From DASUXA01 sp036378155 (lineage in GTDB: Bacteria; Actinomycetota; Actinomycetes; Mycobacteriales; Micromonosporaceae): a stretch of 64,000 nt of DNA. Positions 26,591 to 35,358 of the stretch are shown piece by piece (the first letter of the stretch is position 1; every line of letters starts with the position of its first letter). The notes under the pieces were generated by a model. It did no database searches and had not been told where the DNA came from. It saw only the letters and a list, made by a program, of their open reading frames with translations. A program made the position numbers and the translations under genes. The stretch covers positions 1 through 64,000 of the forward strand of contig DASUXA010000010.1 of NCBI GenBank assembly GCA_036378155.1, in the 5' to 3' direction.

Positions 26591-27021
26591 GGCGCCACCT
26601 CCGGGCGGTTGGTCACGGACACTGACTGCGTGTCGGCCCCCGGACGGTCCGACGAGCGCCAGAGCCGCCCAGACGGGCTGAAATGCGTCGCGCCGTTGCG
26701 ACGTCGGCCATCCTCGCCGCCCGGCGAACCGGTACGCCATGGTTGCCGACACCAGGGCCGAGGCGCTCGCAATGGCTGGTGACGCTTGAGGTTACTGCCC
26801 AGTAGCAGTGCGCGGAACCACAATGTGAACTAAACGATGAAGCACTGCGCAAATGTGCGCGCGCCGGGCGGTCCGCACGTCGTTTCGCGCGCGGGCGCCC
26901 GGTTCTCGCTGTCGTTTCGCGCGCGACGGCGGTCGGCGGCGCGCCCCGCGGCGATCCGGTGCCGCGGTTCGCGCGGTCGTTTGCGCGGTGCCCGGCTCGC
27001 CCCGCCGTCAGTGCCCCGCCG
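26591..27021. other. 431-bp region upstream of ccr
   Basis: Holds the family-1 candidate operator (26792-26805) overlapping TAACCT (26789-26794, minus strand), and an A/T-rich patch (26820-26840). GTCGTTTCGCGCGCG occurs twice (26879-26893, 26911-26925), with a shortened third copy (26976-26988). A 14-bp tandem CCCGCCGTCAGTGC overlaps the end of the epimerase gene. The implied ccr leader is about 190 nt. No convincing gene is seen. Confidence 0.55.
26792..26805 (-). promoter_or_regulatory. Candidate operator, family 1 (ccr)
   Basis: Reads CTACTGGGCAGTAA on the ccr strand, with inner perfect dyad TACTG-N2-CAGTA. Its right end forms part of a -10-like TAACCT. Confidence 0.55.
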
Positions 27022-27495
27022 TCAGTGCCCCGACGCCGGCTCGACGAGTTCGACCAGGACGCCGCCGGCGTCCTTCGGGTGGACGAAATTGACCCGTGAT
27101 CCGGCGGTACCGCGCTTCGGCTGCTCGTACAGCAGCCGGACGCCCCGTTCGCGCAACGCCGCGCAGACCGCGTCGATGTCGGCGACGGTGTACGCGAGCT
27201 GCTGCATGCCCGGTCCGTTCCGGGTGAGGAACTTCGCGATCGTGGACTCGGCGGACAGCGGCGCCAGCAGTTGGACACAGCCGCCCGACTCGTCGGGTCC
27301 GACCCGCATCATCGCTTCTCGTACGCCCTGCTCCTCGTTTTCCTCCACGTGGACGCAGCGCATCCCGAAGACCCGCTGGTAGAACTCGATCGCTTGGTCG
27401 AGGTCGGGGACCGCCACCCCGACGTGGTCGATGCGCAGCAGACCGATGCCTGTGACGGAGTCCGCAATCGACTCGGAAGTGGAGTGTTCAGCCAT
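27022..27495 (-). CDS. mce: Methylmalonyl-CoA/ethylmalonyl-CoA epimerase
   Basis: Interconverts the 2R and 2S forms of methylmalonyl-CoA and, in the Ccr pathway, ethylmalonyl-CoA. 157 residues of the vicinal-oxygen-chelate fold. The metal-binding His is in RIDHVGVAVPDLDQAI, GMQQLAYTVADIDA supplies the second His/Gln position and GGVLVELVEP the Glu. GSRVNFVHPKDAGG is the typical terminal block. The ATG at 27495 starts the conserved protein. It is divergent from the thiolase across 183 bp that contains a weaker family-2 site. Its partners ccr and meaA are in the window. Confidence 0.92.
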   Translation of the reverse strand: MAEHSTSESIADSVTGIGLLRIDHVGVAVPDLDQAIEFYQRVFGMRCVHVEENEEQGVREAMMRVGPDESGGCVQLLAPLSAESTIAKFLTRNGPGMQQLAYTVADIDAVCAALRERGVRLLYEQPKRGTAGSRVNFVHPKDAGGVLVELVEPASGH

Positions 27496-27509
27496 GGCGT
27501 TAGTCTGAC

Positions 27510-27525
27510 CGAAACCACCGCTAAG
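27510..27525. promoter_or_regulatory. Weaker family-2 candidate operator between epimerase and thiolase
   Basis: The minus strand reads CTTAGCGGTGGTTTCG: the left half is identical to the icmA site and the right half degenerate (12 of 16 overall). It overlaps TAAGGT (27522-27527), a possible thiolase -10, and lies 14 bp from the epimerase start. Confidence 0.35.
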
Positions 27526-27678
27526 GTGGCCGGTTGGGTCAGCCGCGCGCAGCCCCGCCCGACACCGGTTCGGGCATCGCTCGGCTCGACATCGGCTCGG
27601 ACGAGGTTCGACCGCCACGGGTCGCGTCGCGTCCGACTCGCATCCGGCCCACCGCCGTACACCTCGGAGGCGACAGCT

Positions 27679-28863
27679 ATGACTTCGGTGATCGTCAGTG
27701 GTGCGCGGACCCCGATGGGCCGGCTACTGGGCAATCTCAAGGACTTCCCCGCCACCCGGCTGGGCGCGGTCGCGATCGGCGCTGCTCTGCAACGTGCCGG
27801 CGTCGCGCCCGACCAGGTGCAGTACGTGATCATGGGACAGGTCCTGCAGGCCGGCGTCGGTCAGATGCCGGCGCGGCAGGCGGCCGTGGCGGCGGGCATC
27901 CCGATGACCGTACCGGCGCTGACCATCAACAAGGTCTGCCTGTCCGGGCTGGACGCGATCGCCCTGGCCGACCAGCTCATCCGCGCCGGTGAGGTGGACA
28001 TCGTGGTCGCCGGCGGCATGGAGTCCATGACCAACGCCCCGCACCTGCTCACCAACCAGCGGCGCGGGTACAAGTACGGCGACGTGACGCTGCTCGACCA
28101 CATGGCGTTCGACGGGCTCACCGACGCGTACGACAACATCTCGATGGGCGAGTCGACCGACCGGTACAGCGCCAAGCTCGGCATCAGCCGCGAGGAGCAG
28201 GACGCCTTCGGAGCGGCCAGCCACCAGCGCGCCGCCGCGGCGCAGAAGAACGGGGTGTTCGCCGAGGAGATCGTGCCCGTGGAGATCCCCCAGCGGAAGG
28301 GCGACCCGCTGGTGGTCAGCGAGGACGAGGGCATCCGACCGGACACCACGCCCGAGACGCTGGCGAAGCTGCGCCCGGCGTTCGGCAAGGACGGCACGAT
28401 CACCGCCGGTACCTCCTCGCCGATCTCCGACGGCGCGTGCGCCGTCGTGGTGATGAGCAAGGCGAAGGCGGAGGAACTCGGTCTGACCTGGCTCGCCGAG
28501 ATCGGCGCGCACGGCATGGTCGCCGGCCCGGACAACTCGCTGCACAGCCAGCCGTCCCGGGCGATCCAGCTCGCGCTGTCCAAGGAGGGGATCGGCGTCG
28601 CCGATCTCGACCTGATCGAGATCAATGAGGCGTTCGCCGCGGTCGGCATCCAGTCCATGCGCGACCTGGGCGTCAGCTCCGACATCGTGAACGTCAACGG
28701 CGGCGCGATCGCGCTGGGCCACCCGATCGGCATGTCCGGCGCCCGGCTCGTGCTCACCCTGGCGTTGGAGCTGAAGCGGCGCGGCGGCGGCACCGGCGCG
28801 GCGGCGCTGTGCGGCGGCGGCGGGCAGGGCGACGCGCTGATCATCCGGGTGCCGCGAGCGTGA
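27679..28863 (+). CDS. Acetyl-CoA C-acetyltransferase (thiolase)
   Basis: Condenses two acetyl-CoA to acetoacetyl-CoA, or cleaves it; this feeds the 3-hydroxybutyryl-CoA route. 394 residues, full-length. The acylated Cys is in INKVCLSGLDAIALAD, the His in ALGHPIGMSGAR and the second Cys in LCGGGGQGDA; GGMESMTNAPH is also typical. The ATG follows GGAGG. The TGA stop overlaps the GTG of the Imm10-like gene, which in turn overlaps meaB, so the three form a tightly coupled operon. Acetoacetyl-CoA thiolase is likelier than a long-chain enzyme, given the neighbourhood. Confidence 0.94.
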   Translation: MTSVIVSGARTPMGRLLGNLKDFPATRLGAVAIGAALQRAGVAPDQVQYVIMGQVLQAGVGQMPARQAAVAAGIPMTVPALTINKVCLSGLDAIALADQLIRAGEVDIVVAGGMESMTNAPHLLTNQRRGYKYGDVTLLDHMAFDGLTDAYDNISMGESTDRYSAKLGISREEQDAFGAASHQRAAAAQKNGVFAEEIVPVEIPQRKGDPLVVSEDEGIRPDTTPETLAKLRPAFGKDGTITAGTSSPISDGACAVVVMSKAKAEELGLTWLAEIGAHGMVAGPDNSLHSQPSRAIQLALSKEGIGVADLDLIEINEAFAAVGIQSMRDLGVSSDIVNVNGGAIALGHPIGMSGARLVLTLALELKRRGGGTGAAALCGGGGQGDALIIRVPRA

Positions 28864-29276
28864 GCCGACTGGTCCGGCAGCACAGCCTCCGCGAGGCCGC
28901 GCCGCCGCTGGAGTTCGCCGCGTCCGTGACCGGCGGAACGCGGACCACCCTCGCCGCCGACGGCTGGGACGGTTACGTGTACGGGCTCGCGCACAGCGAC
29001 GACGGCACCGGAGGCTGCCTGCTGATCCAGCGCGCCGACGATCCGGCGCCGGAGGAGGAGCCGTACTGCCTGATCTGGGGTCGGCAGGAAGGCACCACGT
29101 ACGGCGGCGTGATCGAGGCGGTGGTCACCGAGGGCGAGGTCAGGTTCGAGATGGAGCGGTTCCACGCCGCCGAACTGGGTACGCCCACGGTCTTCCGGAT
29201 CACGTTCCCGGCGCAGCGCACCGAGGACGTGCGCGCCGGGCTGTCCCGTACCCTCGGCCCGCAGGTGGTGCGATGA
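28860..29276 (+). CDS. Imm10-like (immunity 10 family) protein
   Basis: 138 residues. A central pattern (CLLIQRADD, EPYCLIWGRQEGTTYGGVIEAVVTEGEVRFEMERFHAAELGT) matches what I know of the Imm10 family, small proteins found next to polymorphic toxins but also widely as solitary genes. No toxin is encoded nearby. The gene is coupled at both ends: its GTG overlaps the thiolase stop and its stop overlaps the meaB ATG. This argues for a housekeeping partner of acyl-CoA metabolism rather than toxin immunity (inference). The family call is moderate. Confidence 0.6.
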   Translation: MSRLVRQHSLREAAPPLEFAASVTGGTRTTLAADGWDGYVYGLAHSDDGTGGCLLIQRADDPAPEEEPYCLIWGRQEGTTYGGVIEAVVTEGEVRFEMERFHAAELGTPTVFRITFPAQRTEDVRAGLSRTLGPQVVR

Positions 29277-30256
29277 CCGGCTCGTTGCGACGCAGTCGCG
29301 ACATCCCGACCCTGGTGACTCGGGCGCGCGAGGGCGACCCGCGCGCCGTCGCGCGACTCGTCACGCTCGTCGAGGACGGCGATCCGGCGCTGCCCGAACT
29401 GGCTGCCGCGCTCGCCCCGTACAGCGGTCGTGCCCAGGTCGTCGGGCTCACCGGGTCGCCGGGTGTCGGCAAGTCGACGACCACCAACGAGCTGGTCCGC
29501 GAGTTCCGGGCGCGGGGTCGCCGCGTCGGGGTGCTCGCCGTCGACCCGTCCAGCCCGTTCACCGGCGGCGCGATCCTCGGCGACCGGGTACGGATGCAGG
29601 ACCACGCCACCGATCCGGGCGTGTACATCCGATCCATGTCGTCCCGCGGTCACCTCGGTGGGCTCGCCGCCGCCACGCCCCAGGCGGTACGGGTGCTCGA
29701 GGGCGCCGGCTGCGACGTGGTACTCGTCGAGACGGTCGGCGTGGGGCAGGCGGAGGTCGAGGTCGCCAGCCTCGCCGATACCACGCTCGTGCTGCTCGCG
29801 CCCGGTATGGGCGACGCGATCCAGGCGGTGAAGGCGGGCATCCTCGAGATCGCCGACATCTTCGTGGTGAACAAGGCGGACCGGGACGGCGCGGACGCCA
29901 CGTACCGCGACATCCAGGGCATGATCGGGCTCGGCGAGCGCGCGCCGGGTCAGTGGCGCCCCCAGGTGGTCCGGGCGGTAGCCGCGCGGGGCGAAGGCAT
30001 CGACGACGTGGTCGCCGCGATCGACAAGCACCGGGGGTGGCTGGAGTCGCACGGCGAGTTGCGTCGCCGGCGCGAGGCGCGCGCCTGCGCCGAGATCGAG
30101 GCGATCGCCCTGGGCAGGCTGCGCGCCAAGATGGGTTCGCTGCGGGACGGCAGCGCGCTGCCCGTGCTGGCGGCCAAGGTGGCGGCAGGCGAACTCGACC
30201 CGTACGCGGCCGCCGCCGACCTGCTCGGCAGCCTCGACAACGAGACGCTCGCCTGA
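29273..30256 (+). CDS. meaB: MeaB/ArgK-type G3E GTPase, B12-mutase chaperone
   Basis: GTPase that gates adenosylcobalamin loading and protects acyl-CoA mutases from inactivation. 327 residues. Walker A GSPGVGKST, VLAVDPSSPFTGGAILGDRVRM, VETVGVGQAEVEV (Walker B/switch) and the NKAD guanine motif are all intact. A C-terminal helical tail follows. The ATG overlaps the preceding stop. Possible clients in this window are MeaA and IcmA; IcmA is 6 kb downstream. A hairpin at 30264-30289 closes the operon. Confidence 0.95.
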   Translation: MTGSLRRSRDIPTLVTRAREGDPRAVARLVTLVEDGDPALPELAAALAPYSGRAQVVGLTGSPGVGKSTTTNELVREFRARGRRVGVLAVDPSSPFTGGAILGDRVRMQDHATDPGVYIRSMSSRGHLGGLAAATPQAVRVLEGAGCDVVLVETVGVGQAEVEVASLADTTLVLLAPGMGDAIQAVKAGILEIADIFVVNKADRDGADATYRDIQGMIGLGERAPGQWRPQVVRAVAARGEGIDDVVAAIDKHRGWLESHGELRRRREARACAEIEAIALGRLRAKMGSLRDGSALPVLAAKVAAGELDPYAAAADLLGSLDNETLA

Positions 30257-30263
30257 CGAGCGT

Positions 30264-30289
30264 GCGCGGGTGTTCGCGACCACCCGCGC
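30264..30289 (+). terminator. Hairpin after meaB
   Basis: Arms GCGCGGGTG (30264-30272) and CACCCGCGC (30281-30289), 8-nt loop, 8 bp after the meaB stop. Confidence 0.55.
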
Positions 30290-30426
30290 GGCGCGATGTC
30301 GGGGTCGACACCGCGCTGCGGTGACGCGCGGGCGACAGCGCGCTTCTCCGACCGCCGGGCGGCTGGCTAAGGTGTCCCAGGTTCCGCGCGCGAGGCGGGA
30401 CCGGGTGCGACCGTGGGGAGGGCGAG

Positions 30427-33400
30427 TTGACCGCGTGGACCGTGATGCTGCGCGGCATCCGGTACCGCGCCGGCCGGTCGCTCATGGTGCTCCTGCTCGC
30501 CACCGTCGCGACCACGGCGACCGTGGTCGCCCCCGGCTACAGCCGCGCCGCCCAGCAGTCCGTCCTGTCCGACGGGCTGCGCGGCGCGCCGAGCGACGCG
30601 ACCAACCTCGTGATCAGCCAGGACAGTGGGCAGGACGGTCCGGAGCAGAGCCTCGACGACGCGCGGCTGGCGATCAACCAGGAGCTGTCCCGACGTCCGA
30701 CCCTGCGCGGTCACCTGGGACCGGGCGTCGGCGCGGTGGACACCGACACCACGGTGACGCTGGGCGGCGCGGCCGTCGCCGCGCTCTTCGGGTACCGCGA
30801 CAACGTCTGCGTCCACCTGCGGGTCACCGGGCGCTGCCCGATCGATGCCGGTCAGGTGCTGGTCAGCGACCGTACCGCACGGGACCGCCAGGTCGGCGTC
30901 GGCGACCGGCTGCGGGTCCACGTCGGACCGAAGACCGGCGGCAAGGACGTCGGAGCGGAGATCGTGGGGACGTACACGCCCCGCGATCCGACCGAGGCGT
31001 ACTGGGGGCGGACCGGCTACTTCGCGGCGGGCGGCGACTCCGCTGGTCTGGAACGCGTCGACGCGGTGTTCACCACCGCCGAGGACGACGTACGGGCGAG
31101 TTCGGCTGCCACGGTGCGCACCACGGTGCAGTACCCGCTGCTCGCGTCGTCGGTACGGCTGGACGACGTGGCGGCGTTGCGCGCCGACCTCGGCGCCTTC
31201 GGTTCCGACCTGCGCGGCGTCGGGCTCAACCTGACCACCGCGCTGCCGTCGGTGCTCGACGACATCGCCACCGACCAGGCGGCGATCGGCAGGTCGGTAC
31301 CGGTGATCGCGGTACCGCTCGTGCTGCTCTGCTGGTTCGTGCTGTTCCTGCTGGTCGCCTCGCTGACCGAGGAGCGCGGGCGGGAGATCGCGCTGGCGAA
31401 GTTGCGCGGGTTCCCGGGCGGTCGGGCGGCCCGGTTCGGGCTCGGCGAGGCGCTGCTGCTGATCGCGCTCGGCGCGCCGGTCGGGCTGGCGCTCGGCTAC
31501 GGGTTGGTCGAGGTCGCCGCGCGGTATTCGCTGGCTGCCGGGGTGCACGCCGAGCCGCGCTGGACCCTGCTGGCGGCGGCGCTGCTGTCGCTGCTCGCGG
31601 CGGCGGGCGCGGCGGCGCTCGCGGCTCGGCGCACCCTGACCCGCCCGGTGCTCGGGCTGCTGCGTCGGGTACCGGAGCGGGTCCGGTGGCAGGCTGGCGT
31701 CGCCGACGGGGTGGTGGTCGCGCTCGCCGGCGCGTCTCTGGTCGCCGCCCTCGGCGACCGGTCCGCCCCGCTGGGTCTGCTCGCCCCGCCGCTGCTCGCG
31801 GTCGTCGCCGGGATCGCCGTGGCGCGGCTGCTCGGGCTGTGGTCGAAGGTCAGGCTGAGCTGGGCACGGCGCCGCGGGCACCTGGTCGGCATGCTGTCGG
31901 CGGCGGCCCTGGCGCGACGTCCGGCAGCGCACCGCGTGGTCGTCGTGGTCACCGTCGCCGTGGCGCTGCTGTCGTTCGCCGCGACCGCGTGGGACGTGGC
32001 GGCGCAGGCGCGGCAGGACCGGGCGGAGGACGCGCTCGGCGCGGACCGGGTGTACACCGTGGTCGCGCCGCATCCGCAGGCGTTGGTGGACGCGGTCGGT
32101 CGGGCGGACCCCGGCGGACACGCGATGGCCGTGGTCCGGCTGCGCGAGCGGTACCTCGACGGCGCCGAGGAACTGATCGGCGTGCAGACGCCGCTGCTGC
32201 GCGACGCGGCGATCTGGCGGGGACGGTCGCCGCAGTGGCTGGCTTCGCTCGGCACCCGGCTGCGTCCGGACACCGCCCCGCCGCTCGAACTCAAGGGCGA
32301 CCTCGCCGTGCGGGTCGCGGTCGGCACCCTGTCCAGCCGAGCGGTACGGCTGTCCGCGCTGGTGTCGGTGCCCGGTGACCCGCCGCGCACGGTACCGCTC
32401 GGGCTGCTCGCCAAGGGCGTGCGCGACTACCGTGCCGCCCTGCCCGGCTGCGCGTCCGGGTGCCGGCTGCTGGGCTTCGGCGTGGGTCGGGCGGGCATCG
32501 GTACCGACCGGATCACGGCGAGCCTGCAAATCCGTTCGGTGCGCTCCGGCGGTACCGCCCTGCCGACGGGTTTCGACGCCACCCGGCTGTGGCGGGTCGA
32601 CCAGGCGCGGTCCGGGTCGGCGACCGTGGCGGTACACCCGGGCGACGCGCTCGGCATCGACGTCGACTCCACCGACCCGAACGACGCGGTCGTCGAGTAC
32701 GTCGACGCCCCGGACACCCTGCCGGTGGTGCTCGCCGGCGCCGCGCCGAGCGACGACCCGCACGCCGACGCGTTCCGGTTCCCCGGCTTCACCGACCAGC
32801 CCCAGGCGTTCACCGTCGCCGAGCGGGTCGCCGCACTGCCCCGCGTCGGCAGCCACGCGCTGCTGTTCGACCTGGACTCGGCGGTACGCCTCGCCGAGCA
32901 CACGGCGGGGCTCGCCGACAACGACACCCTGCGGTACGAGGTGTGGGCGGGCGCCCACGCGCCGCCGGACCTCGCCCAGCGGTTGGCGGCGTCCGGCATC
33001 CAGGTGCTGGGCGAGCAGGACGTCACCGGGTACCGGAACCAGCTCAGCCGCCGGGCGCCCGCGCTGGGGCTGCGGCTGTACCTGCTCGCCGGGGCTGCCG
33101 CCATCCTGCTCGCCGTGGGAGTGGTGCTGTTGACCGCGTACATCGGGGCGGACGCGCGACTGTACGAACTGGCCGCTCTGCGCGTCGCCGGGGTCCGTCA
33201 GGCGGTGCTGCGTCGGGCGGTGCTGCGCGAGTACCGGTCCCTGCTGGGTGCGCCGCTGGTGGTCGGTTTCCTCGCGGGCGTCGGCGGGGCGCTGCTGATG
33301 CTGCCCGGTATCCCGCTGGTCACCGTCGGCACGCCGGTCGGCGCGGTGGCGTACCGCCCGGGACCGGGCGCGCTGCCCGTCGCCACGCTCGCCAGCCTCG

Positions 33401-33483
33401 CCACGCTGCTGGTCGCCGCCCTGGTCGTCCTGCGGATGCTGCGGCGGGCGACCCCCGACCGGCTGCGGGAGGGGGCTCGATGA
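30427..33483 (+). CDS. FtsX/MacB-type ABC permease, large
   Basis: 1018-residue permease. An N-terminal helix (about 19-38) is followed by a ~260-residue extracytoplasmic domain, a first FtsX module (helices near 295-315, 350-375, 390-405), a linker with further hydrophobic segments, a second ~300-residue extracytoplasmic domain and a C-terminal FtsX module (about 880-1010). The start is TTG with GGGGAGGG 4 nt upstream; it is unusual but the best-supported start. The stop overlaps the next ATG. Such systems export lipoproteins or peptides, or act as mechanotransducers; the substrate is unknown. Confidence 0.82.
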   Translation: MTAWTVMLRGIRYRAGRSLMVLLLATVATTATVVAPGYSRAAQQSVLSDGLRGAPSDATNLVISQDSGQDGPEQSLDDARLAINQELSRRPTLRGHLGPGVGAVDTDTTVTLGGAAVAALFGYRDNVCVHLRVTGRCPIDAGQVLVSDRTARDRQVGVGDRLRVHVGPKTGGKDVGAEIVGTYTPRDPTEAYWGRTGYFAAGGDSAGLERVDAVFTTAEDDVRASSAATVRTTVQYPLLASSVRLDDVAALRADLGAFGSDLRGVGLNLTTALPSVLDDIATDQAAIGRSVPVIAVPLVLLCWFVLFLLVASLTEERGREIALAKLRGFPGGRAARFGLGEALLLIALGAPVGLALGYGLVEVAARYSLAAGVHAEPRWTLLAAALLSLLAAAGAAALAARRTLTRPVLGLLRRVPERVRWQAGVADGVVVALAGASLVAALGDRSAPLGLLAPPLLAVVAGIAVARLLGLWSKVRLSWARRRGHLVGMLSAAALARRPAAHRVVVVVTVAVALLSFAATAWDVAAQARQDRAEDALGADRVYTVVAPHPQALVDAVGRADPGGHAMAVVRLRERYLDGAEELIGVQTPLLRDAAIWRGRSPQWLASLGTRLRPDTAPPLELKGDLAVRVAVGTLSSRAVRLSALVSVPGDPPRTVPLGLLAKGVRDYRAALPGCASGCRLLGFGVGRAGIGTDRITASLQIRSVRSGGTALPTGFDATRLWRVDQARSGSATVAVHPGDALGIDVDSTDPNDAVVEYVDAPDTLPVVLAGAAPSDDPHADAFRFPGFTDQPQAFTVAERVAALPRVGSHALLFDLDSAVRLAEHTAGLADNDTLRYEVWAGAHAPPDLAQRLAASGIQVLGEQDVTGYRNQLSRRAPALGLRLYLLAGAAAILLAVGVVLLTAYIGADARLYELAALRVAGVRQAVLRRAVLREYRSLLGAPLVVGFLAGVGGALLMLPGIPLVTVGTPVGAVAYRPGPGALPVATLASLATLLVAALVVLRMLRRATPDRLREGAR

Positions 33484-34466
33484 GCAGCGTGGCGCCGCAT
33501 CGCCCGTCGACGACGGGGCTCGCCGTGAGCTGCCGCGGGCTGGTCTACATCTACCGGCTCGAGGGGTACGACGTGGTCGCGCTGGCCGGCGTCGACCTCG
33601 ACATCGCCCCCGGCGAGTCGGTCGCCCTGCTCGGCCCGTCCGGTTCCGGCAAGTCGACGCTGCTCGCGCTGCTGGCGGGGCTGCTGCGACCGGCCGCCGG
33701 TCGGCTGTCGGTCGGCGGGTACGACCTGGCTCGCGCCACGCCCGCCGAACTGTCCCGGATGCGCGCCACCGATGTCGGGGTGGTACTGCAGGGCGCGGGA
33801 CGCAATCTGCTGCCGTACCTGAGCGCGGAGCAGAACGTCCGGTTCGCCCAGCGCGGCGTCCCCAAGGACCGGCGTGGCGACCTGCCCGGCGCGCGCGACG
33901 TGCTGTCGCTGGTCGGGCTCGCGGTACGGGGAAAGCCGCGGCAGCGACCGGCAGATCTGACGCCGGGGGAGCGGCAGCGCCTCGCGCTGGCGGTCGCGCT
34001 GGCGGTACGCCCCGAGCTGCTGCTCGCCGACGAACCGACGTCGCAACTGGACACCCGCGCCCGCGACGAGGTGCTGACCGCCCTGGACGCGGTACGCCAG
34101 GCGGGCGCCACGGTGGTGGTGGTCACCCACGACCCGGACGTCGGCGCCCGGATGGGCCGTACCGTCACCATCCGCGACGGTCGGGTGGGCGCCGAGGGGC
34201 GGCGCGGCGAGGACTTCAGCGTGGTGGGTCGGGACGGCGCGCTGCACCTGCCACCCGACGCGTTGCGGGTGCTCGCGCCCGGCACGCTGGTGAGCGTGGA
34301 CGTCCAGCCGGACGGCAGCGTCCTGCTCGTGCCCGCCGGTACCGGCGGCCTGGGCGAGGCGCCGGTCCGGGGCGCCGGTGCGGCGCCGGTTCGCGGGGCG
34401 GGCGACGCCCCGGTCGCCGTGTCGGCGGTACCGGTACCGCCGCAGCCGTTCGGGGGACGCCGATGA
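33480..34466 (+). CDS. ABC ATP-binding protein with degenerate signature motif and C-terminal repeats
   Basis: 328 residues, LolD/MacB-like. Walker A GPSGSGKST and Walker B LLLADEP are intact and HDPDVGARM provides the H-loop. The signature position, however, reads LTPGERQRLALA rather than LSGGQ. The C-terminus extends about 90 residues past the ATPase core and ends in APVRGAG-type repeats before QPFGGRR. It is coupled to the permease upstream and to a second ATPase downstream by 4-bp overlaps. The degenerate signature and the presence of two ATPases suggest an asymmetric ATPase pair (inference). Confidence 0.86.
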   Translation: MSSVAPHRPSTTGLAVSCRGLVYIYRLEGYDVVALAGVDLDIAPGESVALLGPSGSGKSTLLALLAGLLRPAAGRLSVGGYDLARATPAELSRMRATDVGVVLQGAGRNLLPYLSAEQNVRFAQRGVPKDRRGDLPGARDVLSLVGLAVRGKPRQRPADLTPGERQRLALAVALAVRPELLLADEPTSQLDTRARDEVLTALDAVRQAGATVVVVTHDPDVGARMGRTVTIRDGRVGAEGRRGEDFSVVGRDGALHLPPDALRVLAPGTLVSVDVQPDGSVLLVPAGTGGLGEAPVRGAGAAPVRGAGDAPVAVSAVPVPPQPFGGRR

Positions 34467-35134
34467 CCCGAGCCGTGACGACGTCCAGGCTGGTCGTCGA
34501 GGCGGTCACCGTCGGGTACGGCGACGCGCGACCGGTGCTGTGCGGCGTGTCGGTCGCCGCGGTACCGGGACGCGTGCTCGCGGTCACCGGACCGTCCGGG
34601 GCGGGCAAGACCACCCTGCTGTGGACGATGGCCGGGCTGGTACGCCCCGCCCAGGGCGGTGTCACGGTCGACGGGGTACCGCTGCGCGACCACGACCACG
34701 CCGTGGCGCAGGGGGTGGTGCTGGTACCGCAGGACAACGCGCTCGCCCCGATCCTGACCGCGTGGGAGAACGTACAGGTGGCGCTGATCGCGCACGGTGT
34801 ACCGGTGGGCGAGGCGCGGCGCGCCACCGCCGAGTCGTTGGACCGGCTCGGTCTGACCGGGCAGGCGGACCACCTGGTGGAGGAGTTGTCCGGCGGTCAG
34901 CAGCAGCGCACCGCGATGGCGCGCGGGCTCGCCCTGCGCGGGTCGGTCCTGCTCGCCGACGAGGTGACCAGCGAACTGGACGCGCAGAACCGGCAGCGGG
35001 TGCTCGATCTGCTGCACGAGGAGGCGCGGCGTGGGGCGGCAGTGGTCTTCGCGACCCACGACCCGGACGCCGCCGCCGCGTGCGACGCCGAACTGCACCT
35101 GGTGGACGGGCGCGCCGAACTCGTCCGGGCGTGA
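34463..35134 (+). CDS. ABC ATP-binding protein, canonical
   Basis: 223 residues. Walker A GPSGAGKTT, Q-loop VPQDNALAP, full signature LSGGQQQRTAMARGLA, D-E Walker B VLLADEVTSELD and H-loop ATHDPDAAA. It differs from its neighbour in having the canonical signature. It is the last gene of the three-gene ABC operon and is followed by the long hairpin at 35175-35214. Confidence 0.88.
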   Translation: MTRAVTTSRLVVEAVTVGYGDARPVLCGVSVAAVPGRVLAVTGPSGAGKTTLLWTMAGLVRPAQGGVTVDGVPLRDHDHAVAQGVVLVPQDNALAPILTAWENVQVALIAHGVPVGEARRATAESLDRLGLTGQADHLVEELSGGQQQRTAMARGLALRGSVLLADEVTSELDAQNRQRVLDLLHEEARRGAAVVFATHDPDAAAACDAELHLVDGRAELVRA

Positions 35135-35174
35135 CGCCGGGTCGAGCAGCGCGGCAACCGCTGCGGCGTGGTCT

Positions 35175-35214
35175 CCGTGCGGACGACCGCCGCGCTGGGC
35201 GGTCGTCCGCACGG
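35175..35214 (+). terminator. Strong terminator of the ABC operon
   Basis: Perfect 17-bp arms CCGTGCGGACGACCGCC (35175-35191) and complement (35198-35214), loop GCGCTG. Confidence 0.7.
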
Positions 35215-35358
35215 ACGCGCCGGGGCGCAGCCGTTCGTCCGATGTCGCCCATCGGGTGGGACGGCAGGTCTGACGACCTTGCGTCACAGGTACTGCCCCG
35301 CGGGTGGCGGCGCCGGTACGCTCGCGCTCGCTGTCACGCGTGACTCAGGGGAGAGACC

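Noticed and set aside
26879..26988. CRISPR-like array from the GTCGTTTCGCGCGCG repeats
   Set aside because: Only two exact copies and a partial third, too short, with unequal spacing and no cas genes nearby.
30355..30375. A family-2 site before the FtsX-type permease (GGCTAAGGTG)
   Set aside because: Only the CTTAGC half-site is present on the minus strand; TAAGGT may simply be a promoter element.
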